A stretch of DNA of 64,000 nt from an uncultured Halomonas sp. (GCF_947493865.1 NZ_CANLTC010000002.1:124001-188000); one strand, 5' to 3'. Numbered from the stretch's first letter, positions 7,406 through 15,945 are shown. Notes: generated from the letters alone by a model not told the origin. A program made the numbers and translations.

Positions 7406-8389
7406 TCATCCCTTCGATACGGGGGAGTCATAGCGACATGCACCTTCATCATTCTTTTCGTGGTAGGGCAGGCCCAGCAGTGCCTTGACATGTGTCGTGG
7501 CGCACCTGCCAAGAGCTTCGGGGTTGTAGCCGCCTTCGAGTACCGAGACCAGGCGATGGTTGGCATAGCCCCGGGCAACGTCCATGGCCAGATTGGTGAT
7601 CCAGTAATAATCCTCGTCTTCCAGACAGACGTCCGCCAAGGGATCTTCCCTATGGGCGTCGAAACCGGCGGATACAAGGATCAGCTCTGGCCGATGGGCC
7701 TGCAGTGCCGGCAACCAGTCGCGCTCGATGACGCGACGAAAGGTACGGCTGTCACAACCTGCATCCAGCGGCGTGCAGACTACGTTGTCCGCTTCGGGAC
7801 GTAGATAGCGCCAGGGATAGAACGGGTACTGATAGCTGGTGCAGATGAGGATGTCCGGATCGTTGGCAAAGATATCGATGGTGCCATTGCACTGATGCAC
7901 GTCGAAATCGAGGATGGCAATACGCTTCAAGCCGTACTTCGCCCGTGCGTGAGCGGCTCCCACGGCGACATTGTTGTAGAAACAGAAGCCCATGGCTTCC
8001 GTTGCCTCGGCGTGATGCCCGGGCGGGCGCACGGCACAAAAGACGTTGTCCGCCTGCTGACGAAAGAGCTGATCGATGCCGCGCACCACGGAGCCGGACG
8101 CCAGGCGTGCAACGTTGAGGCTGTCCGGGTTCATGAAGGTGTCGTTGTCGAGGTTGGTCAAGCCCTGCTTGGGAACGCATTTGTCCAGGGAGCGCAGATG
8201 GCGCTGGGGATGAACCAGATTGAGCTGTTCATCAGTGGCCGGCTTGGCCTCGGACTGCATGGTCTGCTGCAGGATGCCTTCAAGGGCCATGCGCGCGAGT
8301 ATCGCATCCAGACGCTTGGGGCTTTCCGGGTGTTCTGGCCCCATGTTGTGAAGAACGCAATGAGGATGCGTGATAAAGGATGTGATCAT
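7406..8389 (-). CDS. Histone deacetylase superfamily (AcuC-like) deacetylase
   Basis: A 327-residue zinc deacetylase of the HDAC/AcuC/acetylpolyamine amidohydrolase superfamily. Visible motifs are HPESPKRL at the N-terminus, RPPGHHA (His125-His126 charge relay), the zinc ligands Asp163 and His165 in DFDVHQCNGT, and Asp244 in SAGFDAHREDPLA, with EGGY near the C-terminus. The usual DxHHGNG reads DVHQCNG here, so the residue after the zinc His is Gln rather than His, while the zinc ligands are intact. ATG at 8389 has a GGAGAG site; a GTG five codons upstream is a weaker start. It is divergent, across 105 bp, from a Pat-type acetyltransferase, which suggests reversal of acetyl-lysine marks; acetylpolyamine hydrolysis is the alternative. 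Confidence 0.88.
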   Translation of the reverse strand: MITSFITHPHCVLHNMGPEHPESPKRLDAILARMALEGILQQTMQSEAKPATDEQLNLVHPQRHLRSLDKCVPKQGLTNLDNDTFMNPDSLNVARLASGSVVRGIDQLFRQQADNVFCAVRPPGHHAEATEAMGFCFYNNVAVGAAHARAKYGLKRIAILDFDVHQCNGTIDIFANDPDILICTSYQYPFYPWRYLRPEADNVVCTPLDAGCDSRTFRRVIERDWLPALQAHRPELILVSAGFDAHREDPLADVCLEDEDYYWITNLAMDVARGYANHRLVSVLEGGYNPEALGRCATTHVKALLGLPYHEKNDEGACRYDSPVSKG

Positions 8390-8494
8390 GACGGCTCTCC
8401 ACACTGGTATGATGCAACAGTAAGCGGCAATGCGACTTGCAGGACAGTGTTCTTAAGTCGTACGCAAGCATCGTCTTTCTATCAGGAGGTCGCC

Positions 8495-11239
8495 GTGGGT
8501 ACCCGTTTTCTGCGTAACTTCTTCGATCCGAGCTCCGTCACGGTGATCGGCGCCTCTGAAAAGAGCCATTCCATGGGTGGGTTGGTGATTCGCAATCTGC
8601 AGGAGGGGAAGTTCCCGGGATCTCTGTGGGCAGTCAATCCCAGGGGCTACGATGCGGTCTTTGGTGTTCCTTGCGTCAAGAGAGTGTTTGATCTGCCTCA
8701 GGCACCGGACCTGGCGGTCATCTGCTCTCCAATGGTGACGGTGCCCGTCACGATAGAGCAGCTGGGGCGCCTCGGCGTCAAAGCGGTTCTGGTGCTTTCA
8801 GGCGGCTCCTTTCTGGATGAAAGTACCGGCAAGGAAGGGTCGATGCGTGAGCGGATGCTGGCGGCTGCCAGGCGCTCCGGGATTCGAGTGCTGGGGCCGG
8901 AGTGCATGGGGCTGATCGTTCCCGGGCGGCATCTCAATGCCACCTATTCGAGCCAGCCGGTCAAGACCGGCAAGGTCGCATATCTGGGCCAGTCCGGCAT
9001 GCTCGGCAATGCCATGATCGACTGGGCTGCGGGTCAGGGTATCGGCTTCTCGCATCTGGTGACCCTGGGCGACAGCGTCGATGTCATGCTTCCGGATCTG
9101 ATCGATTACATCAATCAGAACTCCCCGGCGCAAGCCATTCTGTTGCATCTGGAGCGTATCAACGATGCCCAGCATTTCATGACGTCGCTGCGGGAAGCCT
9201 CGCGCAATCGACTGGTCCTGGCGATCAAGAGTGGGCGTACGCCTGAATCGGATCTTTCGGGGCTTCCGCCCACGCCAGGGGTCATCAATCGGGATAGCGT
9301 GTATGACGCGGCCCTGGCCAGGGCCGGGGTGGTGCGCGTGGACAACTCCGACGAGTTGTTCGATGCGCTTGGCACCTTGTCGCGTATGCGCCCCCTGCGC
9401 GGCGATCGTCTGGCCATCGTTGCCAATGGGCTGGGGCCGGCGCTATTGGCCATTGATCGTTTGATCACCGCCGGGGGCAAGCTGGCGCAGTTTACCGACG
9501 AGACACGTCAGGCACTGCTGGATAGCGATTTTGACATGAGCCTGCCCGGAAGTAATCCGGTGGATCTGGGCGGTAACGCGACGCCGGAGAAATTCGTCGG
9601 GGCTCTGGAAATCGTTGCCGCCGATGCCAACGTGGATGCGGTGCTGGTGGTGCATGCGCCAACCCGACTGGCCCCCTCCAAGGCCACAGCGCAAGCGGTC
9701 GTTGCCAATCGCAAGCGCTTCAAGCGGAATTTACTCACCAGCTGGATGGGGCTGGAGGAAGCGTCGTCCGCGCGTCATGAGTGTCATCTTGCGGGTATCC
9801 CGACCTATATTTCGCCCGAAAAAGCGGTCAAGGCATTCATCCACATGGTGGACTACCAGCGGGTGCAGACCCTGCTGCAGGAGACGCCGCCCAGCCTGCC
9901 CTTCGGAATCACGACTGCCAATCGCCAGAAGTGCCATGGGTTGATCGCCGAGGCCAAGGCGAGTGGTCGCGATCGCTTGAGCCACCAAGAGACCGGCGAG
10001 GTGCTTCAGGCCTACGGTATTTCGACGGCGTCAAGCCGCTATGTCACTACCCCGGAGGAAGCGGCAGCGGCCTTTGAAGAGCTGCAGGCCCCGCTGGGGC
10101 TCAAGGCGATCCATGAGCAGGGCTGCCGGCCTTACCATTACCCTAAATATCAGCGCAAGCCCTCTTCTGGCCTGCTGCAGGATCTTAACAGTGCGGCCGA
10201 TGTCGCAAACGGCGTGGAACGTCTCCGGCACGAAATACAGACGCAATTTCCAGACAGCGAGATACATTGCTATTGCCTGCAGCCCATGCAGCGGGGAAAA
10301 CACTCGATTCAATTGAGCGCCGGCATCACGCGGGACCCGGTATTCGGCCCGATCATCGTCTTCGGTATTGGTGGCTACCGCACCAACGTGATGGCGGATC
10401 GCCATGTGGCCTTGCCACCCTTGAACATGACCCTGGCCAACGATCTGATAGGCAACACCCATGCGGGCAAGTTGATTCTCGATCACTCCCCGGACCCGCA
10501 GCGGGATATCGATCGGCTGTGCCAGCTGCTGGTCAAGCTTTCCCAGATGGCCTCGGATCTACTCGAGCTGCGCGGTCTCGAGATCAATCCCTTACTGCTC
10601 AACCGGGACGGCATGATCGCGGTGGATTTTGCACTGGATCTGGGCGAGCCGGCGCGTCATGCCATCATGCCTTACCCGGAAGAGCTACGAGAATGGGTGA
10701 CGCTCAAGAATGACATGCGGGTCGAGATTCGCCCGGTGCGGGGCGAAGATGCGCCACTGATCACCGAATTTCACTCCCGGCTGTCCGAGGAGAGCATTCG
10801 CTTTCGCTATTTCCATAACAAGGCGGATCTGACCAAGCGGGATCTGGCGTTGCTGGCTCAGATCAATTACGACCGTCAGATGGCGTTCATCGCCGAGCAT
10901 ACGCTAGAAGATGGCGACAAGGAGATGCTCGGGGTGGTTCGGGTGTGGAACGACCCGGACAACATTCGCACGGAATTCTCCGTCATCATACGGGACGACA
11001 TGCAAGGGCTGGGCCTGGGCAGCGTATTGATGAAGAAGATGATCGCCTACTGCAGGAGCATCGGCACTCTGGAGATGATCGGCAAGATCATGGTGGACAA
11101 TCACCCCATGCGTGGCTTGATGAAGCACCTGGGATTCACCTCGCACTACAACATGGAAGAACAGGTGGTAGACGCGGTATTGCGTCTGAACGAGCCGGAC
11201 AACGATTGGCAGCGCCACCGTCTCGAAGCGCAGCCCTGA
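8495..11239 (+). CDS. pat: Pat-type protein lysine acetyltransferase (acyl-CoA synthetase-like/ATP-grasp/GNAT fusion)
   Basis: A 914-residue protein with the Pat (YfiQ/PatZ) order: CoA-binding domain (from FFDPSSVTVIGASE), succinyl-CoA-ligase-like domains, ATP-grasp (about residues 480-700, with KAIHEQG and LEINPLL) and a C-terminal GNAT domain (from VEIRPVRGEDAPLITEFHSR, acetyl-CoA loop DDMQGLGLGSVLMKKM). Pat enzymes acetylate lysines, classically to inactivate acetyl-CoA synthetase. The start is GTG 8495 behind AGGAGG. The segment where ADP-forming acyl-CoA synthetases keep a phosphorylated His (SHTG) reads PTPG, so synthetase activity is unlikely, as known for Pat. The divergent neighbour is an HDAC-like deacetylase. 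Confidence 0.92.
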   Translation: MGTRFLRNFFDPSSVTVIGASEKSHSMGGLVIRNLQEGKFPGSLWAVNPRGYDAVFGVPCVKRVFDLPQAPDLAVICSPMVTVPVTIEQLGRLGVKAVLVLSGGSFLDESTGKEGSMRERMLAAARRSGIRVLGPECMGLIVPGRHLNATYSSQPVKTGKVAYLGQSGMLGNAMIDWAAGQGIGFSHLVTLGDSVDVMLPDLIDYINQNSPAQAILLHLERINDAQHFMTSLREASRNRLVLAIKSGRTPESDLSGLPPTPGVINRDSVYDAALARAGVVRVDNSDELFDALGTLSRMRPLRGDRLAIVANGLGPALLAIDRLITAGGKLAQFTDETRQALLDSDFDMSLPGSNPVDLGGNATPEKFVGALEIVAADANVDAVLVVHAPTRLAPSKATAQAVVANRKRFKRNLLTSWMGLEEASSARHECHLAGIPTYISPEKAVKAFIHMVDYQRVQTLLQETPPSLPFGITTANRQKCHGLIAEAKASGRDRLSHQETGEVLQAYGISTASSRYVTTPEEAAAAFEELQAPLGLKAIHEQGCRPYHYPKYQRKPSSGLLQDLNSAADVANGVERLRHEIQTQFPDSEIHCYCLQPMQRGKHSIQLSAGITRDPVFGPIIVFGIGGYRTNVMADRHVALPPLNMTLANDLIGNTHAGKLILDHSPDPQRDIDRLCQLLVKLSQMASDLLELRGLEINPLLLNRDGMIAVDFALDLGEPARHAIMPYPEELREWVTLKNDMRVEIRPVRGEDAPLITEFHSRLSEESIRFRYFHNKADLTKRDLALLAQINYDRQMAFIAEHTLEDGDKEMLGVVRVWNDPDNIRTEFSVIIRDDMQGLGLGSVLMKKMIAYCRSIGTLEMIGKIMVDNHPMRGLMKHLGFTSHYNMEEQVVDAVLRLNEPDNDWQRHRLEAQP

Positions 11240-11349
11240 ATGCAGTATCGATTCTGATTCCAGGATCGAGCACATGATGAACTTGAGTCGTCTGGTACAT
11301 GGAAACCTTGATTTGATCCTGTCCAGACGACTCCGTATGATATGGCCTC

Positions 11350-11373
11350 TATAATTTGAAATTATTGAAATTA
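11350..11373 (+). promoter_or_regulatory. Candidate proVWX promoter with 9-bp tandem repeat
   Basis: A perfect TATAAT (11350-11355) lies 103 bases before the proV start and is followed at once by two tandem copies of TTGAAATTA (11356-11373). No good -35 box sits 16-18 bases upstream, which would fit an activator-dependent or RpoS-type osmotic promoter; that reading is inference. Confidence 0.4.
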
Positions 11374-11457
11374 TGACGAGTCATCATTTTTTGATATGAA
11401 TTGCTGACGATACTGTGTTTGTCATTCGATACAAATAACCACAGAACGGATGAATCG

Positions 11458-12660
11458 ATGAGTGAGACCGAAAACATCAAGATCCAGGTGCGCGGACTGA
11501 GCAAGGTCTTCGGCAGCCACCCCAGGAAAGCACTGGAACTACGCGACAAGGGAAAGAAACGTGCCGAAATCCTCGAGAAGACCGGGCAAACGCTAGGGCT
11601 ATCCAACATTAGTTTTGACGTCAAGGAAGGGGAGCTTCTTGTCATCATGGGGTTGTCCGGCTCGGGGAAATCCACCCTGATTCGTTGCCTCAATCGGCTG
11701 ATCGAGCCCACGGAAGGCGATATCGTCATTGACGATGAAAATATCCCCAAACTCAGTGAAAAAGAGTTGCTGGAGTGCCGGCGCCGGCATTTTTCCATGG
11801 TCTTCCAGCACTTTGCACTGTTTCCCCACCGCACCGTCCAGGCCAATGCGGAGTTTGGGCTGGAGATTCGCGGTTTTGACAAGGCGGAACGCGCCAAGAA
11901 GGCACGAGAGGCGCTTCACCAGGTAGGCCTTGAAGGCTGGGAGGATTCGATGCCCAGTCAGCTTTCCGGTGGCATGCAGCAGCGGGTGGGGCTGGCCCGT
12001 GCCCTGGCCAATGATTCCACGGTCTTGTTGATGGATGAGGCGTTTTCCGCCCTCGATCCGTTGATCCGCAAGGACATGCAACAGGAGCTGCTCGAGCTTC
12101 AGCATCGCATGAAGAAGACCACCATCTTCATCACCCACGATCTGGATGAGGCGCTGGCACTCGCCGATCGCATCATCTTGCTGAAGGATGGGGAGATCGT
12201 TCAGATCGGTACGGCGGAAGACATTCTGACCCACCCGGCGGACGATTACGTGGCTCGTTTTACCGAAGGCGTCGACATGTCGCGGATACTCAATGCGCGT
12301 CATGCCATGCGCCCGGTACGTGCCGTGGCGCGCAACGATGACGGGCCGCGCACCGTGCTTCGCAAACTCAGTGAAAATGGTCTGGACTCCATCTACGTCA
12401 CCGATCGACAGCGCAAGCTGCTCGGGCTGCTGGAGGCGGATGTCGCCGATCGGGCCGCCAGGGAAGGCCAGCAGAGCATAGAAGGATTGATCAGCGACGA
12501 TTTTCCCAAGGTCGGCCCCGACGAGCCATTGCACAACCTGTTCGCCATGTTCGGCGACAAGAGCTTCCCGATCGCCGTTGTCGATGACGACCAGCGTCTG
12601 TTGGGCGTCGTCGTCAAGGGCGCGGTACTGGCACAACTTGCTGAAGCAGGAGAACACTGA
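11458..12660 (+). CDS. proV: Glycine betaine/proline ABC transporter ATP-binding protein
   Basis: A 400-residue ATPase that energises uptake of glycine betaine or proline, compatible solutes used against osmotic stress. Walker A is GLSGSGKST, the Q-loop follows (MVFQHFALFPHRT), the ABC signature is LSGGMQQRVGLARAL and Walker B is TVLLMDEAFSALD. The C-terminal ~115 residues form the CBS pair typical of ProV/OpuAA, thought to sense ionic strength or nucleotides. The family length is about 400, which supports ATG 11458 rather than an upstream in-frame ATG. Its TGA overlaps the ATG of proW by one base. Confidence 0.95.
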   Translation: MSETENIKIQVRGLSKVFGSHPRKALELRDKGKKRAEILEKTGQTLGLSNISFDVKEGELLVIMGLSGSGKSTLIRCLNRLIEPTEGDIVIDDENIPKLSEKELLECRRRHFSMVFQHFALFPHRTVQANAEFGLEIRGFDKAERAKKAREALHQVGLEGWEDSMPSQLSGGMQQRVGLARALANDSTVLLMDEAFSALDPLIRKDMQQELLELQHRMKKTTIFITHDLDEALALADRIILLKDGEIVQIGTAEDILTHPADDYVARFTEGVDMSRILNARHAMRPVRAVARNDDGPRTVLRKLSENGLDSIYVTDRQRKLLGLLEADVADRAAREGQQSIEGLISDDFPKVGPDEPLHNLFAMFGDKSFPIAVVDDDQRLLGVVVKGAVLAQLAEAGEH

Positions 12661-13502
12661 TGGCTATCGATATTCCCCGCCTTCCGCTTGGCGATTGGAT
12701 CGAAACGGGTCTCGACTATCTGACCTCTGAATTTTCCGGCGTGACCCGTGGCATTTCGCGTATTACTCAAACTGGCATCAGTGCGCTCAACGATGCCTTG
12801 ATGTGGCTGCCCGAATGGGCCTTGATGGCGATCATCGCCTTGCTGTGCTGGCGCCTGGCGGGAATACGTCTGGCGATCGGGGCGGTATTGGGTCTCTTGT
12901 TGATCTGGAACATGGGGCTGTGGTTCCCGATGATCGAAACCCTGACCCTGGTCGTGATTGCCACCCTGGTAGCGGTGGTGATCGCGCTGCCGGTGGGTAT
13001 TTTTGCGGCGGTATCGGACAAGTTCTATAGCGTGATCATGCCGGTGCTGGATTTCATGCAGACCATGCCGGCCTTCGTCTACCTGATTCCGGCCATACCG
13101 TTCTTCGGTATCGGGTCCGTATCGGCAATTTTTGCCACGGTGATATTCTCCATGCCACCGGCGATTCGCTTCACTACCCTGGGCATTCGCCAGGTACCCA
13201 CGGAGCTGGTCGAGGCCGCGGATGCCTTCGGTTCGACTCGGGGTCAGAAGCTGCTCAAGGTGCAGTTGCCATTATCGCTACCGACCATCATGGCCGGTAT
13301 CAACCAGACCATCATGCTGGCGCTCTCCATGGTGGTCATCGCCGCCATGATCGGCGCGGACGGCCTGGGTAATGAAGTATGGAAGGCGATTCAGCGTCTG
13401 CGCCCGGGTGATGGCTTCGAGGCGGGTATTGCGGTGGTCATTCTCGCCATGCTGCTCGACCGCTTGACCCAGGCGTTCCGCAAGACCAAAAAGACACAGT
13501 AA
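12660..13502 (+). CDS. proW: Glycine betaine/proline ABC transporter permease
   Basis: A 280-residue inner membrane permease. After a 35-residue cytoplasmic or interfacial N-terminus there are about six to seven hydrophobic segments. The EAA loop contacting the ATPase is seen as ELVEAADAFGSTRGQKLLKVQLPLS (split by its central Gly). Residues DFMQTMPAFVYLIPAIPFFG match the ProW/OpuAB family. It is translationally coupled to proV through a TGATG overlap. Length compares with OpuAB (about 280) rather than E. coli ProW (about 350), which has a longer N-terminus. Confidence 0.95.
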   Translation: MAIDIPRLPLGDWIETGLDYLTSEFSGVTRGISRITQTGISALNDALMWLPEWALMAIIALLCWRLAGIRLAIGAVLGLLLIWNMGLWFPMIETLTLVVIATLVAVVIALPVGIFAAVSDKFYSVIMPVLDFMQTMPAFVYLIPAIPFFGIGSVSAIFATVIFSMPPAIRFTTLGIRQVPTELVEAADAFGSTRGQKLLKVQLPLSLPTIMAGINQTIMLALSMVVIAAMIGADGLGNEVWKAIQRLRPGDGFEAGIAVVILAMLLDRLTQAFRKTKKTQ

Positions 13503-13527
13503 ACAGGTCAAGTTGAAAGAGCAGGAC

Positions 13528-13550
13528 GCTGGCCGATATGTTCGGCCAGC
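13528..13550 (+). other. Intercistronic hairpin between proW and proX
   Basis: A 9-bp perfect stem (GCTGGCCGA / TCGGCCAGC) with a 5-base loop lies in the 131-bp gap. It has no trailing T-run, so it is more likely an mRNA processing or stabilising element, or partial attenuator, setting different levels of membrane and binding-protein subunits. Confidence 0.5.
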
Positions 13551-13633
13551 CTTGGCAGCAAGAGGTATCAGCAGGAAGATAGATTGGAAGGCGACGCTGT
13601 CCCTCGAACACAAAAGACGAAAAAGAGGAAATC

Positions 13634-14515
13634 ATGAAAACAACCACTATCATGTCAAGCACGCTACGCACCACCACGTTGGCGCTGGCCCTGGGGCTAG
13701 GAACCATGAGCGGCGCCTATGCTCAGGACAAGGGCACCGTGACCCTTGCCTACGTCGAATGGTCCTCGACGGTCGCGTCTACCAACGTCATGCGCGCAGT
13801 GCTGGAGCAGGCTGGGTACGACGTCGAGATGTCCTCCTTGTCCGGTGCTTCCATGTGGCAGGCCATCGCCTATGGCGATGCGGATGCCACCCTGGCGGGC
13901 TGGCTGCCGACGACCCACAAGGACTATTACGCTCAAACCAAGGACAAGGTCGTCGATACCGGCGTCAACCTGGATGGCACCAAGCTGGGATTGGTCGTCC
14001 CCGAGTACACCGATATCGACTCCATCGAACAGCTCGGAGACAAGGCGGATAGCATCGATGGCGAGATCATTGGCATCGACCCCGGCGCCGGCATCATGAG
14101 TCTGACCGAGGATGTGCTCGAGGAGTATGGCCTGGATCGCGATATTCGCCTGCGTACCGGCAGTGGTGCCACCATGACTGCCGCCTTGAAATCCGCCATC
14201 CAGAATGAAGAGAACATCGTCGTCACCGGCTGGACCCCCCATTGGATGTTCGCCCGCTGGGATCTCAAGTACCTCGACGATCCCAAGAACGTCTATGGCG
14301 GCGCAGAGCAGATTCACACCATCGTGCGCCAGGGCCTGAAGGAAGACATGCCCGGAGCCTACCAGATCCTGGATAATTTCGAGTGGACCGCCGAGGACAT
14401 GGGCGAGGTCATGGTGATGAACCAGGAAGAGGGTAGCGATCCTTACGAGAACGCCAAGAAGTGGGTAGAGGACCATCAGGACATGGTCAATGAATGGCTA
14501 GGTGATGCCTCGTAA
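13634..14515 (+). CDS. proX: Glycine betaine-binding periplasmic protein
   Basis: A 293-residue substrate-binding protein of the OpuAC/ProX class. A signal peptide of about 30 residues ends GTMSGAYA-QDK. The mature chain opens VTLAYVEWSSTVASTNVMR and continues with SSLSGASMWQAIAYGDADA, typical of betaine-binding proteins that cage the trimethylammonium group with aromatic residues; candidates are the Trp in LAGWLP and those in VTGWTPHWMFARWDLKYLDD. The gene has an AGAGGAAA ribosome site and is separated from proW by 131 bp with a hairpin. It delivers substrate to ProVW. Glycine betaine is the likeliest ligand; choline or proline betaine is possible. Confidence 0.93.
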   Translation: MKTTTIMSSTLRTTTLALALGLGTMSGAYAQDKGTVTLAYVEWSSTVASTNVMRAVLEQAGYDVEMSSLSGASMWQAIAYGDADATLAGWLPTTHKDYYAQTKDKVVDTGVNLDGTKLGLVVPEYTDIDSIEQLGDKADSIDGEIIGIDPGAGIMSLTEDVLEEYGLDRDIRLRTGSGATMTAALKSAIQNEENIVVTGWTPHWMFARWDLKYLDDPKNVYGGAEQIHTIVRQGLKEDMPGAYQILDNFEWTAEDMGEVMVMNQEEGSDPYENAKKWVEDHQDMVNEWLGDAS

Positions 14516-14517
14516 CT

Positions 14518-14583
14518 CCGCGATTACATTGCGGGTTTTTACGGCTTCTAGAATGACGAACGCCCAACCTGGTTGGGCGTTCG
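14518..14583. terminator. Terminators between proX and pdxH
   Basis: Two hairpins: a small one right after the proX stop (CCGC/GCGG, followed by GTTTTT, 14518-14540) and a strong one (CGAACGCCCAACC / GGTTGGGCGTTCG, 14557-14583). They lie between convergent genes and can end transcription from both sides. Confidence 0.75.
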
Positions 14584-14614
14584 CCGTTGTGCCTTTCAAG
14601 CGACCTTGAGAGTC

Positions 14615-15256
14615 TCAGGGCGCCAGGCGTACCTTGAACCACCCCTGATCATGAAGATGATAGCGTACTCGGTCATGTAACCTATCCGGCTGGCCCTGCC
14701 AGAACTCGATCATCTCGGGCGTGATGAGATAGCCACCCCAATGCCGAGGGCGGGTCACGGGCTGGTCTTCGTAAACCTTTTCGAAGCGCTTGCCGCGCTC
14801 TTCCAGCCATGCCCGATCCGGTATCTCCACGCTCTGCAGGGCGGTCCAGGCACCCAGTTGGCTATTGCGCGGACGACTTTCGAAATAGCGGTCGGATTCT
14901 TCTGCATCGACTTGCTGTACGTGACCTTCAACGCGTACCTGGCGCTGGCTCTTGGGCCACCAGAAAACGATAGCTGCCTGAGGCACATTGGCTAGTTCGC
15001 TGCCCTTGTGGCTCTGATAATTGGTGTAGAAGACGAAACCGCGCTCATCGAAGCCCTTGAGCAATACGATACGGGCATGGGGCACGCCCTGACCGTCGAC
15101 CGTTGCCAGGGTCATGGCATTGGCGTCATCGGTTTCCTGCGTCAATGCCTCGTCCAGCCACTCCTGGAAAAGCGGCATGGGGCTGTCTGGCGTGGTTGCC
15201 GTATCGAGGCTGTTTCCACTGTAGTTGCGCCTAACATCGGCGATCTCCTGGGTCAT
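14615..15256 (-). CDS. pdxH: Pyridoxamine 5'-phosphate oxidase
   Basis: A 213-residue FMN enzyme that oxidises pyridoxine or pyridoxamine 5'-phosphate to pyridoxal phosphate. Family motifs are clear: RRNYSGNSL at the start, FQEWLDEA, ATVDGQGVPHARIVLLKGFDERGF (split at its centre), the FMN-binding FYTNYQSHKGSEL, and the C-terminal WGGYLITPEMIEFWQG followed by DRLHDRVRY and the closing VRLAP. The length equals that of characterised PdxH (about 215). It is monocistronic, with MITE copy 2 starting 92 bp upstream of its start codon. Confidence 0.97.
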   Translation of the reverse strand: MTQEIADVRRNYSGNSLDTATTPDSPMPLFQEWLDEALTQETDDANAMTLATVDGQGVPHARIVLLKGFDERGFVFYTNYQSHKGSELANVPQAAIVFWWPKSQRQVRVEGHVQQVDAEESDRYFESRPRNSQLGAWTALQSVEIPDRAWLEERGKRFEKVYEDQPVTRPRHWGGYLITPEMIEFWQGQPDRLHDRVRYHLHDQGWFKVRLAP

Positions 15257-15347
15257 GGCGTACTCCTGATGTTTTAATAATCTCTACCCTGAGCGGTGAT
15301 GGGCCCACTTTCTGGTCCTTGGTTCATTAGTAGAGCATATCAGCCTA

Positions 15348-15612
15348 GGGCCTGTTGACGTTTCATCGCGAACCGCGTTGCTGCATCAAAAAGTGTCAGT
15401 CAAGGCGCGAAGCGCAGGGAAGGGTTATTCCCTTTTCACGTTTCGCAACGCAGAATGGCGCTTTTTGCTGCGCAACCCGAAGGGCTGGGCCAGTTTTTAT
15501 CCGCTGCTGCGTTAGTCGTCGTTCATTTGGAATAACCAAATTTCTCTCCTCCTGCCTTGCCCCGAATAAAAACTGGCGCCAGCGCGGCCGTGAATGAAAC
15601 GTCAACAGGCCC
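15348..15612. repeat. MITE-like element, copy 2 (inserted into the 3' end of azlD)
   Basis: A 265-bp element with perfect 19-bp inverted ends (GGGCCTGTTGACGTTTCAT and complement) flanked by TA on both sides (15346-15347, 15613-15614). It is almost identical to copy 3 and in the same orientation. The azlD reading frame, coming from the right, enters the element and ends inside it, so the element supplies the stop codon and about 28 codons. Confidence 0.92.
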
Positions 15613-15945
15613 TAATTGAACCATCAGCATATAAAGTCCGGTTCCCGCGACGATCGACAAGAGGGCATTGCGTCGCCACAGATGCATGACGACCACGGTG
15701 AGCGAGGCGATGATGACCGGCAAGCCATTGGGCGTCATGTTCATATGACCCTCGGCAAGAGGACGGAAATCCCGCAAGGCATAGATTACCAGTATCATCA
15801 TTACCGCCGGGGGAAGATAGCGCCCCAGGTGCAGGATCAATGGATGATCCGCATGCCGCGACAAGGCGATGAACGGCAGTACCCGGGTGGCGAAAGTCGC
15901 CAGAGCGCTGATGGCAATGAATATGAGCAGGGTAGAGGTTTCCAT
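15523..15945 (-). CDS. azlD: AzlD family branched-chain amino acid export subunit with MITE-derived C-terminus
   Basis: A 140-residue small membrane protein of the AzlD family, partner of AzlC in branched-chain amino acid efflux. Residues 1-110 hold four hydrophobic helices with the typical ALATFATRVLPFIAL and YLPPAVMMILVIYALRDF. The family normally ends near residue 110. From about residue 112 (GPVDVSFTAALAPVF, then IRGKAGGEKFGYSK) the frame is encoded by the MITE, giving an unrelated hydrophilic tail of ~28 residues. Only a few native residues can have been lost, so function may persist. It overlaps the azlC stop by one base (TGATG). Confidence 0.85.
   Translation of the reverse strand: METSTLLIFIAISALATFATRVLPFIALSRHADHPLILHLGRYLPPAVMMILVIYALRDFRPLAEGHMNMTPNGLPVIIASLTVVVMHLWRRNALLSIVAGTGLYMLMVQLGPVDVSFTAALAPVFIRGKAGGEKFGYSK

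Noticed and set aside
7895..8494. 200-residue N-terminal extension of Pat
   Set aside because: The in-frame upstream region is the antisense of the HDAC-like gene, and a strong AGGAGG site precedes the GTG at 8495 where the CoA-binding domain begins.
10031..11275. Sizeable minus-strand frames opposite the 3' half of pat
   Set aside because: GC-rich third-position shadows of pat; no start signals or motifs.
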